A stretch of DNA of 42,867 bases. Origin: Bacteroides fragilis. GTDB taxonomy: Bacteria > Bacillota > Clostridia > Lachnospirales > Lachnospiraceae. Location: assembly GCA_023664485.1 (NCBI GenBank), contig JAMPFK010000020.1:1-42867 (forward strand). The letters are read 5' to 3'. Both the position numbers and the translations under genes were made by a program. Positions 7,039 to 15,537 of the stretch are shown one piece after another; position 1 is the stretch's first letter; every line of letters starts with the position of its first letter. Under the pieces are notes generated by a model. The model saw nothing but the letters and a program-made list of their open reading frames with translations. It was not told the origin of the DNA and did not search any database.

Positions 7039-7974
7039 CTAGTCTTCTTCCCGCCTCTCCGCGAGCGATTTCTGTACCCTCTGGTACAGCTCCTGCGCCG
7101 CGTTATAGCCCATCTTCTTCTGGCGGTGGTTTACGGCTGCCGCTTCACAGATAATCGCCAGATTACGGCCCGGCCTGATGGGAATGTTATGACAGACTAC
7201 TTTGTTGCCAAGATATTCTATATACTCTTCTTCCATCCCAAGGCGGTCGTATTCTTTCTCTTTATCCCAGTCCTCCAGATGGATCACAAGATCGATGTTC
7301 TGCGTATCTCTGACGCTGGATGCTCCGAAAAGCGCCTTGACATCGACGATGCCAATGCCCCGCAGTTCAATAAAGTGCTTCGTAATATTCGGCGCGGAAC
7401 CGATCAGCGTATCCGCGCTGACTCTTCTTATCTCCACTACATCGTCCGTTACGAGGCGGTGTCCTCTCCTGATCAGTTCGAGCGCCGCCTCCGATTTACC
7501 GATACCGCTCTCGCCGGTGATTAATACCCCTTCACCATAAACGTCGATCAATACGCCGTGAATGGAAATACAGGGCGCAAGCTGCACATTCAGCCATCGG
7601 ATAATCTCGGCCATACATGCAGAAGTCGCCTTATTGCTCATCAAAAGCGGCACGCCGTATTTGATGGCGGTCTCCCGGAACAGCTCGTTCGGATGCAGTT
7701 CCCTGCAGAAAACAATGCCGGGAATCGGATTATTCAGCAGTTTTTCATAAACCTCCAGCTTCTTTTCCTCATCCAGCGCGTTCATATAAGAATACTCTAC
7801 AAATCCGACCACCTGCAGACGCGTCGCCTCAAAGTGTTCAAAATACCCCGCGAGCTGCAAAGCAGGACGGTTAATGTCGGGCTGTGTTATCCTGATTTTG
7901 GAAATATCGATTTCCGGCGTCAGATTTTCCCATTTCCATTTTTCGATTACCTTTGTCAGACTGATGCTTGCCAT
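7039..7974 (-). CDS. hprK: HPr kinase/phosphorylase
   Basis: A 311-residue bifunctional enzyme that phosphorylates (ATP or pyrophosphate) and dephosphorylates the regulatory serine of HPr and Crh, the central sensor of carbon catabolite repression in Firmicutes. The conserved His is at 140 (SIHGVLIDVYG), the P-loop is GESGIGKS at 154-161, and the HPrK signature IELRGIGIVDVKALFG follows. The start MASISL at 7974 is preferred over one eight codons upstream because AAGGAGAAGG lies just before it. It is 67 bases behind uvrC. Its likely partner, the Crh-like protein, is encoded about 4 kb downstream on the same strand. Confidence 0.95.
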   Translation of the reverse strand: MASISLTKVIEKWKWENLTPEIDISKIRITQPDINRPALQLAGYFEHFEATRLQVVGFVEYSYMNALDEEKKLEVYEKLLNNPIPGIVFCRELHPNELFRETAIKYGVPLLMSNKATSACMAEIIRWLNVQLAPCISIHGVLIDVYGEGVLITGESGIGKSEAALELIRRGHRLVTDDVVEIRRVSADTLIGSAPNITKHFIELRGIGIVDVKALFGASSVRDTQNIDLVIHLEDWDKEKEYDRLGMEEEYIEYLGNKVVCHNIPIRPGRNLAIICEAAAVNHRQKKMGYNAAQELYQRVQKSLAERREED

Positions 7975-8041
7975 ACCCTTCTCCTTCATCGCACACATTT
8001 CGTTTTAATTTTATTATAGCATATCGGCGTTTTCCTGACAA

Positions 8042-9910
8042 TCAGTCCCCCGGCTTATGAAAAAAATCATAAATCTGTCCGGCAATATGCTCCGGTATTT
8101 CCGGGACTTCGCACAGCTTTGCCGCTTCGGCATTCCTGATCTCCTCGATGGATTTGAAATGCCGCATCAACGCTTTCCGCCGCGCCGGGCCGACGCCCGG
8201 AATATCATCCAGCACGGACTTAACCTGCGCTTTAGAACGCAGGGAACGGTGATATTCGATAGCAAAACGGTGCGCCTCATCCTGAATTCTCGTAATCAGC
8301 TTAAAACCTTCGGAATGCGTATCGATGGGAATCTCCACGTTCTGATAATAAAGCCCCCTCGTCCTGTGGTTATCGTCCTTGACCATCCCGCATACCGGAA
8401 TGTCGATGTGCAGTTCTTCCAATACCTGCAATGCGACATTGACCTGTCCCTTTCCGCCGTCCATCAAAAGCAGATCCGGGAATTTCGTAAAACTGCCGAA
8501 TTCTTTGTCGATTTCTTTTCTGTCGAGCTCCGCCCGTTCCTCCATGCCGTGCACGAACCGTCTGGTGAGCACTTCCTTCATGCAGGCATAATCATCCGGC
8601 CCGGAAACCGATTGAATCCTGAATTTCCGATAATCGCTCCGCTTGGGCTTTCCCTTTTCATAAACTACCATAGATCCTACGTTGGCAAAACCGCTGATAT
8701 TGGAAATATCGAAAGCCTCCATGCGGTGAATGGATTCCAGATCAAGCAGCGCGGCGATCTCGCGGACCGCGCCGATGGTGCGCCCTTCCTCCCGCCTGAT
8801 GCGTTCTTTATCCTGGCTGAGCACGAGCTTCGCGTTCTGCGCCGCAAGCTCCACCAGCTTTTCTTTATACCCTTTTCTTGGCACACGCAGATAGACCCTG
8901 CTTCCTTTCCGCGTTCCGAGCCATTTTTCCAAAATCCCGATATCCTCTATCTGCTCCTGCAGCATCAGTTCCTTAGGAATGTAAGGCGTTCCCGCATAGA
9001 ACTGCTTCACAAAATCGAGCAGTATCTGCGCGCTGTCACAGCCCGCCACATGCGTCATATAAAAATGCTCCCGTCCGATCAGTTTCCCGTCCCTCACAAA
9101 AAAAACCTGCACCACAGCATCGCTTTCATCTTTCGCGAGCGCGATAATATCCTTATCCTCTCCGTCGCTGTCCGTTATTTTCTGCTTCTGCGCCACGCTT
9201 TTGACGCTGTTATAGAGATCCCGGTAGCGGATGGCGTCCTCAAAAGCCAGCTGTTCAGACGCCTCCTGCATCTTTTGTTCCAAATCCTTCAGAATCGGCT
9301 TATAATTCCCATTCAGAAAATCCAATGCCTGCTCCACGCGTTCTCTGTATTCTTCTTTACCAATATATTCCTGACAGGGCGCAAGGCACTGCCTGATATG
9401 ATAATTCAAACAGGGCCGGTCCAGCCCGATATCCCGCGGCAGCTTCCGGCTGCATGTCCTGAGCTGATACAGCTTATTCATCAGCTCTATCGTATCCTTG
9501 ACCGCAGCCGCGCTCGTATAAGGCCCGAAATATTTAGAGCGGTCTTTCTTCATTTCCCTGGAAAACAAAATGCGCGGATATTCCTCGCCGACCGTGACTT
9601 TGATATAAGGATAGGTCTTATCATCCTTAAGCATCGTATTATATTTGGGACTGTGCTCCTTGATCAGATTATTTTCCAGCACAAGAGCCTCCAGCTCCGA
9701 ATCCGTTACGATATATTCAAATCGGGCGATTTGTTCCACCATTTTGTCGATCTGCGGGCCGCGTCCCACGATTTTCCGAAAATAGGAACGCACACGGTTA
9801 TGCAGATTGACCGCTTTTCCCACATAGATGATCGCGTCGTCCGCATCGTGCATAATATAGACTCCCGGACTATTCGGGAGCTTCTTCAATTCCTCCGCTA
9901 TATCAAACAT
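8042..9910 (-). CDS. uvrC: Excinuclease ABC subunit C
   Basis: A 622-residue UvrC that makes the dual incisions of nucleotide excision repair in complex with UvrB. It has an N-terminal GIY-YIG nuclease domain (SPGVYIMHDADDAIIYVGKA, about 15-35), a central UVR segment around 200-235 (LEQKMQEASEQLAFEDAIRYRD) that meets UvrB, an RNase H-like nuclease core (AFDISNISG, LLLMDGGKGQV) and a C-terminal helix-hairpin-helix (LDDIPGVGPARRKALMRHF). The family N-terminus FDIAEELKKLP favours the ATG at 9910; a start 13 codons upstream is possible. ftsH ends 88 bases before, with a terminator between. Confidence 0.95.
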   Translation of the reverse strand: MFDIAEELKKLPNSPGVYIMHDADDAIIYVGKAVNLHNRVRSYFRKIVGRGPQIDKMVEQIARFEYIVTDSELEALVLENNLIKEHSPKYNTMLKDDKTYPYIKVTVGEEYPRILFSREMKKDRSKYFGPYTSAAAVKDTIELMNKLYQLRTCSRKLPRDIGLDRPCLNYHIRQCLAPCQEYIGKEEYRERVEQALDFLNGNYKPILKDLEQKMQEASEQLAFEDAIRYRDLYNSVKSVAQKQKITDSDGEDKDIIALAKDESDAVVQVFFVRDGKLIGREHFYMTHVAGCDSAQILLDFVKQFYAGTPYIPKELMLQEQIEDIGILEKWLGTRKGSRVYLRVPRKGYKEKLVELAAQNAKLVLSQDKERIRREEGRTIGAVREIAALLDLESIHRMEAFDISNISGFANVGSMVVYEKGKPKRSDYRKFRIQSVSGPDDYACMKEVLTRRFVHGMEERAELDRKEIDKEFGSFTKFPDLLLMDGGKGQVNVALQVLEELHIDIPVCGMVKDDNHRTRGLYYQNVEIPIDTHSEGFKLITRIQDEAHRFAIEYHRSLRSKAQVKSVLDDIPGVGPARRKALMRHFKSIEEIRNAEAAKLCEVPEIPEHIAGQIYDFFHKPGD

Positions 9911-9952
9911 ATCTTTCCCGCCTCTGCCAATCATCCGTCCGTTTCTCACGGA

Positions 9953-9996
9953 AACAAGGCAAAGCCCTTTTACATTTCCTGAGCTTTGCCTTTGTT
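9953..9996 (-). terminator. Intrinsic terminator of ftsH
   Basis: On the minus strand ACAAAGGCAAAGC (9983-9995) pairs with GCTTTGCCTTGT (9954-9965) across a 17-base loop, followed by TTCC; it begins 3 bases after the ftsH stop. Confidence 0.6.
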
Positions 9997-9997
9997 C

Positions 9998-12361
9998 TTA
10001 CTGTCGTTTATTTGCGCCGTCGTCCGCAGAGGACTCCGCCTGAGGCGGCACTTCTGTCTGCTGTGATTCCGGCCGCGATGCCGCTTCCGCCTGCGGCTCT
10101 GTTATCTGCGGCTGTGCATTCCCTGTCTGCGCCAGATGTTCCGTTCTCTCCGCTAACGTCTGCGAAAAATCCGCACCGGATGCTTCCTGCGTCCTCTGCA
10201 TTCCCGAATCAGGCGCCGGATTCAGGCTGGAATGAGAAAAAAGTCCCACATTCGCGCCGTCCGCCCGTGGGCCGCCCGGATATGGCCCCGATGGCGCTCC
10301 CGAAGCCATCCATCCTGCCGGACCGTTCGAATTCATCGGCATATTGGGCGCTTCCGGCGCTTTCGGTTTCTCCCGCACATCTTTTTTATTCTTTTCTTCC
10401 GTTTCTTCTTCCTCCGGTTCCGGAAGCCCTTTCTCTTTCCGGTAGATCTTCATAAATTCTTTTCCGGTAATCGTTTCTTTTTCAATCAGATAATCGGCCA
10501 GCTTATCCATAATTTCACGGTTGGCCTTCAAAAGCTTCTTCGCCTGTTTATAACTGTCATGAAGCATCTTCATGACTTCTGTATCGATATCCGCCGCCGT
10601 CACATCGGAGCAGGTCAGCGATGCGCTCCCGTCAAGATACTGGCTCTCTACGGTCGCAAGTCCCATCAGGCCGAATTTCTTGCTCATGCCGAACCGGGTG
10701 ACCATGTTGCGGGCAAGGTTCGTCGCCTGTTCGATATCGTTCGCCGCGCCTGTCGTCACCGTATCGAATACGATTTCCTCCGCCGCGCGCCCTCCGAGCA
10801 GTCCGACCAGCCTGTCGCGCAGCTCCGCTTCGGTATCCAGATACTTTTCTTCTTCCGGAACATGCATGACATAACCGAGCGCTCCCATCGTTCTCGGTAC
10901 GATCGTAATTTTCTGCACCGGTTCGGAATTTTTCTGCAATGCGCTGACAAGCGCATGGCCGACCTCATGATAGGAAACGATCTTCCGCTCCTCCTTGCTC
11001 ATGATACGGTCTTTCTTCTCTTTTCCTACCAATACCTGTTCTACCGCGTCGAACAGATCCTTCTGGCTGACAAATTCTCTCCCCATCTTTACCGCGTTGA
11101 TAGCGGCCTCATTGATCATATTGGCGAGATCGGAACCGACTGCACCGGACGTGGCGAGCGCGATTTCGTCCAAATCGACCGTTTCGTCCATGAGAACGTC
11201 TTTCGCATGAACCTTTAAAATTTCCACCCGGCCTTTCAGATCCGGCTTGTCCACGATAATTCTTCTATCGAAACGGCCCGGCCGCAGTAGCGCTTTGTCC
11301 AGTATTTCCGGCCTGTTCGTCGCCGCCAGAATAATGATGCCGTTCTTGCCGTCAAAACCGTCCATCTCGGAAAGCAGCTGGTTCAGCGTCTGCTCCCGCT
11401 CTTCGTTTCCGCCTCCGTATTTGGAATCGCGGCTTCTGCCGATGGCGTCGATCTCATCGATAAATACAATACAGGGGGCGTTCTTCTCCGCCTCCTTAAA
11501 TAAATCGCGGACACGGGACGCGCCGACGCCGACATACAATTCGATAAAATCGGAACCCGAAAGCGAGAAGAACGGCACATGCGCTTCGCCTGCCACCGCT
11601 TTTGCGAGCAGCGTCTTACCGGTTCCGGGCGGCCCTACCAACAGAGCGCCTTTGGGCAGTCTCGCGCCGATCTTGGAATATTTGCCGGGATTATGCAGAA
11701 AATCCACCACCTCGACAAGGGATTCCTTGGCCTCGTCCTCGCCTGCTACATCCTGGAAAGTAATGCCTGTCTCTTTCTGTACATATACTTTGGCGTTGCT
11801 TTTGCCGACACCCATCGGCCCGCCTTTTCCCATTTTCCGGAATAAGAGGCTCAGCAGCCCCCACATGAGAAGAATCGGCAGAACGTAATACAGCAATACC
11901 GTAATAATGACGCTGGAGCTGTCCGCAACCTGCTTTCTGGAAGCGATATTATGCTCCAGAAGCCGCGCCGCGAGCGTATCGTCATCTTCCATTTTCCCCG
12001 TATAATAAGTCGTGCCGCTTCCATATAAATACAAAAACGGATTGTTATTTTCGGCCTGTCTGGGCTGGATAGTGATCCGGTCGGAATCTACGATAACGCT
12101 TTCGATTTCCTCTCTCTCTATCATATCGATAAATTCATTATAGCTGATCTCCTGATTGGTCGATCCCGTCATAAATTTCATGAACATACTGATGCTGAAC
12201 AATGTGATCAGCGCGGCGATGACAAGAATGATCAGGCTCTGTTTCTTGGGATCGTTCCCACTGCCGCCCGGCCCTCCCGGACCGCCGTTATTATCCGGCC
12301 CCCGGTTCTGGCCGCCGCCGTTATTATAATTACCGTCATATTGGTTAAGATTTTGATTCAT
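9998..12361 (-). CDS. ftsH: ATP-dependent zinc metalloprotease FtsH
   Basis: A 787-residue membrane AAA protease that degrades misfolded membrane and regulatory proteins. Order: a Gly/Asn-rich cytoplasmic N-terminus (1-40), a TM helix (about 43-62), an extracytoplasmic domain, a second TM (about 148-170), the AAA domain with Walker A GPPGTGKT and Walker B CIVFIDEIDAIG, the second region of homology (ATNRPEILDKALLRPGRFDR), and a zinc-protease domain with HEVGH and a downstream Asp ligand. Both ends are unusual. The N-terminus is a low-complexity GGQNRGPDNNGGPGG stretch. The C-terminus beyond about residue 645 is roughly 140 residues of Glu-rich then Pro/Gly/Gln-rich sequence, making it longer than the usual 600-650. 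It is divergent from pyrG. Confidence 0.96.
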   Translation of the reverse strand: MNQNLNQYDGNYNNGGGQNRGPDNNGGPGGPGGSGNDPKKQSLIILVIAALITLFSISMFMKFMTGSTNQEISYNEFIDMIEREEIESVIVDSDRITIQPRQAENNNPFLYLYGSGTTYYTGKMEDDDTLAARLLEHNIASRKQVADSSSVIITVLLYYVLPILLMWGLLSLLFRKMGKGGPMGVGKSNAKVYVQKETGITFQDVAGEDEAKESLVEVVDFLHNPGKYSKIGARLPKGALLVGPPGTGKTLLAKAVAGEAHVPFFSLSGSDFIELYVGVGASRVRDLFKEAEKNAPCIVFIDEIDAIGRSRDSKYGGGNEEREQTLNQLLSEMDGFDGKNGIIILAATNRPEILDKALLRPGRFDRRIIVDKPDLKGRVEILKVHAKDVLMDETVDLDEIALATSGAVGSDLANMINEAAINAVKMGREFVSQKDLFDAVEQVLVGKEKKDRIMSKEERKIVSYHEVGHALVSALQKNSEPVQKITIVPRTMGALGYVMHVPEEEKYLDTEAELRDRLVGLLGGRAAEEIVFDTVTTGAANDIEQATNLARNMVTRFGMSKKFGLMGLATVESQYLDGSASLTCSDVTAADIDTEVMKMLHDSYKQAKKLLKANREIMDKLADYLIEKETITGKEFMKIYRKEKGLPEPEEEETEEKNKKDVREKPKAPEAPNMPMNSNGPAGWMASGAPSGPYPGGPRADGANVGLFSHSSLNPAPDSGMQRTQEASGADFSQTLAERTEHLAQTGNAQPQITEPQAEAASRPESQQTEVPPQAESSADDGANKRQ

Positions 12362-12404
12362 TTTTATATAACCATACCTTTTTCCTTATTTTTATCTACT
12401 CTTT

Positions 12405-12433
12405 ATTATATGGAACACTTTTTTATAAATCAA
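12405..12433 (-). promoter_or_regulatory. ftsH promoter
   Basis: TTGATT at 12428-12433, a 17-base spacer, and TATAAT at 12405-12410 on the minus strand, 44 bases before the ftsH start: a good SigA-type match. Confidence 0.6.
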
Positions 12434-12530
12434 TACGCGAATTATGAATTTATGAACACAAGTATTAAAGATTTCTAAAGTTTTTTCATAAAATTTACTT
12501 TTATGGTAGATTTTTTCCATATCGCCATTG

Positions 12531-12536
12531 TATAAT
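12531..12536 (+). promoter_or_regulatory. -10 box of the pyrG promoter
   Basis: TATAAT 22 bases before the pyrG start, with TG directly in front. The predicted transcript start leaves a leader of only about 15 bases, just long enough for the AAAGAGGAG ribosome site. No good -35 is visible. Confidence 0.5.
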
Positions 12537-12557
12537 GAATCGAAAGAGGAGATCAAT

Positions 12558-14180
12558 ATGGCTGTTAAATATGTATTTGTAACAGGCGGCGTCGTTTCCG
12601 GACTCGGTAAGGGAATTACCGCCGCTTCTTTAGGCAGATTATTAAAAGCGCGCGGTTATAAAGTAACCATGCAGAAATTTGACCCCTATATCAATATCGA
12701 TCCGGGCACGATGAATCCCATCCAGCATGGCGAGGTTTTTGTTACGGAAGACGGCACGGAAACCGATCTGGATCTCGGACATTACGAACGGTTCATCGAT
12801 GAAAATCTCGATAGAAATTCCAACGTTACGACAGGGAAGGTCTACTGGTCCGTCCTGCAGAAGGAGCGCCGGGGCGATTACGGCGGCGGTACCGTTCAGG
12901 TCATACCGCATATTACCAACGAAATCAAGAGTCGTTTTTACCGGAATTTTACGGATAAAGAGACGAGAATCGCCATCATCGAAGTCGGCGGCACGGTAGG
13001 CGATATCGAAAGCCAGCCGTTTCTCGAATCCATCCGCCAGTTCCAGCATGAAATAGGCCGGGAAAATGCGATCCTGATTCACGTTACCCTGATTCCCTAT
13101 CTGCGGGCTTCACAGGAAATGAAGACCAAGCCGACGCAGGCAAGCGTTAAAGAACTGCAGGGAATGGGCATCTGGCCGGATATTATCGTATGCCGCAGCG
13201 AATACCCTCTGGATCAGGGCTTAAAAGATAAGATCGCCCTGTTCTGTAATGTGCCGAATAATCGTGTATTACAAAACCTGGATGTAGAATATTTATACGA
13301 AGCACCTCTGGCAATGGAAAAAGAACATCTGGCGCAGGTTGCCTGCGAATGTCTGAATCTGGAATGTCCCGAACCGGATCTGACAGACTGGAAAGCCATG
13401 GTAGAATCCTTAAGAACGCCCACCGATGAAGTCACGGTCGCTCTCGTCGGCAAATATACGCAGCTTCACGATGCTTATATCAGCGTAGTGGAAGCTTTAA
13501 AGCACGGCGGTATTTCCAACCGCTGTATCGTTAATCTGAAATGGGTGGATTCCGAGACCGTTACAACAGACAATGCGGCGGAACTGTTAGGAGATATCAA
13601 CGGCATTCTTGTTCCCGGCGGTTTCGGCGACCGGGGCATCGAAGGAATGCTGCATGCGATCCGTTATGCGAGAGAGCACAAAATTCCTTATCTGGGCCTC
13701 TGCCTTGGCATGCAGCTGTCCATCGTAGAATTTGCGCGGAATGTCATCGGTTTTAACGATGCTCACAGCATCGAGCTGAATCCTTCCACGACGCATCCCG
13801 TTATCGCGCTGATGCCCGATCAGAGCGATGTAGAGGATATCGGTGGCACCCTGCGCCTCGGCTCCTGCCCCTGCGTTTTGGACAGGAATTCGAAAGCGTT
13901 CCAGTTATACGGGGAAGAGATGATCCACGAAAGGCACAGACACCGTTACGAAGTCAACAACGACTACCGTACCGTTTTAACGGAGCACGGCATGAAATTA
14001 TCCGGTCTTTCGCCGGACGGCCGTATCGTCGAGATGTGCGAGCTGCCGGAACATCCTTTCTTCGTCGCGACACAGGCACATCCTGAGCTAAAATCCAGAC
14101 CGAACAGGCCGCACCCGTTATTCAGAGGTTTTATCGCGGCTTCACTGGAACATAAGGAAATGTCAAGAAATAATTTTTAA
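12558..14180 (+). CDS. pyrG: CTP synthase
   Basis: A 540-residue enzyme that aminates UTP to CTP using glutamine and ATP. The N-terminal synthetase domain starts KYVFVTGGVVSGLGKGI with its P-loop; the C-terminal glutamine amidotransferase domain carries PGGFGDRG, the nucleophile Cys in GLCLGMQ and the His/Glu of the triad near AHPELKSRP. The start ATG at 12558 follows AAAGAGGAGATCAAT; an in-frame ATG ten codons earlier overlaps the promoter and is rejected. Single-gene unit with its own promoter and terminator, facing away from ftsH. Confidence 0.97.
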   Translation: MAVKYVFVTGGVVSGLGKGITAASLGRLLKARGYKVTMQKFDPYINIDPGTMNPIQHGEVFVTEDGTETDLDLGHYERFIDENLDRNSNVTTGKVYWSVLQKERRGDYGGGTVQVIPHITNEIKSRFYRNFTDKETRIAIIEVGGTVGDIESQPFLESIRQFQHEIGRENAILIHVTLIPYLRASQEMKTKPTQASVKELQGMGIWPDIIVCRSEYPLDQGLKDKIALFCNVPNNRVLQNLDVEYLYEAPLAMEKEHLAQVACECLNLECPEPDLTDWKAMVESLRTPTDEVTVALVGKYTQLHDAYISVVEALKHGGISNRCIVNLKWVDSETVTTDNAAELLGDINGILVPGGFGDRGIEGMLHAIRYAREHKIPYLGLCLGMQLSIVEFARNVIGFNDAHSIELNPSTTHPVIALMPDQSDVEDIGGTLRLGSCPCVLDRNSKAFQLYGEEMIHERHRHRYEVNNDYRTVLTEHGMKLSGLSPDGRIVEMCELPEHPFFVATQAHPELKSRPNRPHPLFRGFIAASLEHKEMSRNNF

Positions 14181-14182
14181 CA

Positions 14183-14224
14183 AACAACGGACACCGACGC
14201 ATTTTTGCGGCTGTGTCCGTTGTT
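14183..14224. terminator. Terminator between pyrG and the convergent coiled-coil gene
   Basis: A perfect 12-bp stem AACAACGGACAC / GTGTCCGTTGTT (14183-14194 and 14213-14224), with an inner ACGC/GCG pair, directly after the pyrG stop. The trailing T-run is weak (GCATTTCCTGTTTTCC), but placement and stem strength suit a shared terminator. Confidence 0.6.
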
Positions 14225-14263
14225 GCATTTCCTGTTTTCCTTCGTTCTGTTCTAATTCTTCCA

Positions 14264-15301
14264 TTATAGAACATCGTCGATCTCGGCGCCTTTGATATCC
14301 TCATCCAGAAGCTTCATCTTCTGCAGCAGCGCTTTGATCTCCGTCTGTACTTTGGAAGGAAGCGCCGACTGGTTGGTGGAATAGATTTGCGCATCTTCTA
14401 TGATATCCGCCTGCTCTCTGGCATTTTCGCGCTGTTCGTCCTTGATTTCTTCCATCTCCCGGTTCTCTTCCTGCCTGATTTCAATCTTCTCCTGGAGCTC
14501 TTCCCGCTTCTCTTTCCGTTCCTCGATCTTCTCTTCCTGCTCTTCTTTTTCTTCTGCCCTCTTCTCCGCTTCTTCCTTCTTCTCTTCCAGTTCTTCTTCG
14601 ATATGCTCCTGCGCCTCTCCGGTCAGCATACCGATTGCTTCCTGACTGGCTGCTTTCATGATCTTTTCTGCCTCCTGCTGCGCGTCCAGCATGGGATGAT
14701 GTTTCAGATTCTCCAGCTTGACCGCGCGAATCGAAGCGTTCTCCCCCACGATTACGCTTTCCGCCTTATATACTTCCAGCTCATGGCGCTCGATTTCGTC
14801 ATCTATCGCGCCCGCCCGCTCCTGATATTCGCCAAGCTGTACCAGACGCTCCTGCTCCGCTGTCGTTAAAACGACCTCAGGATCTTCCAAAGCCTGACGC
14901 TGTTTTTCCAACAGAGCTTCATACTCGCCGCTGTCCTCTTCCACACCGTATTCTTCCATGAGCTGCGCTTTTTTCTCACGGAAGCCTATGATGGCATCCC
15001 TTTCCTCCGAAGCGATATTCTGGTATTCCTGAATACGCGCGTTGCTCTCGTCAATGCCCATCTGAATTTTTCGTTCTCCCGCCCAGGCGTCGTTAATCGC
15101 TTTCATCGCCCGCGCCTGCGCACGCTGTCTGCGTTTCAGAAGGGAATCCATCTTTCCGTTCAGTTCACTCATATTGATAGAACCGTTCTTCATACCCTTT
15201 TTCTGGCTATTGCCATGTTTTCTCGCTTCCCTGCGTGCCTGGGCATTCTCATTCTGATGCACCATCAGATTATTCTTTGTTCCTGTCAACTGCATCGCCA
15301 T
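14264..15301 (-). CDS. Highly charged coiled-coil protein of unknown function
   Basis: A 345-residue protein with no recognised catalytic motif. The start at 15301 follows GAAGGGAGATTATT; a start 21 codons earlier lacks a ribosome site. The N-terminal 50 residues are basic and polar (NENAQARREARKHG). The middle predicts long helices. About residues 210-300 are almost only Glu, Lys, Arg and Gln with heptad character (EELEEKKEEAEKRAEEKEEQ), a long coiled coil. The C-terminus is a short acidic helical segment. No signal peptide or TM segment, so cytoplasmic. It stands alone between convergent pyrG and the divergent sensor kinase. A structural or scaffold role is possible but not shown. Confidence 0.75.
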   Translation of the reverse strand: MAMQLTGTKNNLMVHQNENAQARREARKHGNSQKKGMKNGSINMSELNGKMDSLLKRRQRAQARAMKAINDAWAGERKIQMGIDESNARIQEYQNIASEERDAIIGFREKKAQLMEEYGVEEDSGEYEALLEKQRQALEDPEVVLTTAEQERLVQLGEYQERAGAIDDEIERHELEVYKAESVIVGENASIRAVKLENLKHHPMLDAQQEAEKIMKAASQEAIGMLTGEAQEHIEEELEEKKEEAEKRAEEKEEQEEKIEERKEKREELQEKIEIRQEENREMEEIKDEQRENAREQADIIEDAQIYSTNQSALPSKVQTEIKALLQKMKLLDEDIKGAEIDDVL

Positions 15302-15427
15302 AATAATCTCCCTTCTTTCCTGCCTGGCCTTACTTCCCTGTTTATCGTATATATCGGCCCGCATAAGCCAATTCTTTAGAAAATCCGGAAAAAACGTTGT
15401 GAAACGGCCCTTCTATGGCATAAACGG

Positions 15428-15468
15428 ACAGGCATGCGGCATCGGATCATAAAAGCCTGTTTTTTTTA
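15428..15468 (+). terminator. Orphan intrinsic terminator in front of the hybrid sensor kinase
   Basis: ACAGGC (15428-15433) pairs with GCCTGT (15455-15460), followed by eight T on the plus strand. No plus-strand gene precedes it; the nearest ends at 14180 and has its own terminator. It may end a short unannotated leader or small RNA transcribed from about 15370, or attenuate the kinase gene. Confidence 0.45.
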
Positions 15469-15537
15469 TTCGATATGGTGTATCATTTATACTACAAAGA
15501 ATTTTTTAGCATTTAAAAGAAAGCGCGGGAACATTCA

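Noticed and set aside
8057..9982. 641-codon open frame on the plus strand
   Set aside because: It lies exactly antisense to uvrC, lacks a ribosome site and its sequence has no protein-like motifs; it results from codon bias of the real gene.
10232..11218. Long open frame antisense to ftsH
   Set aside because: No ribosome site, composition typical of a reverse-strand shadow; ftsH is unambiguous on the other strand.
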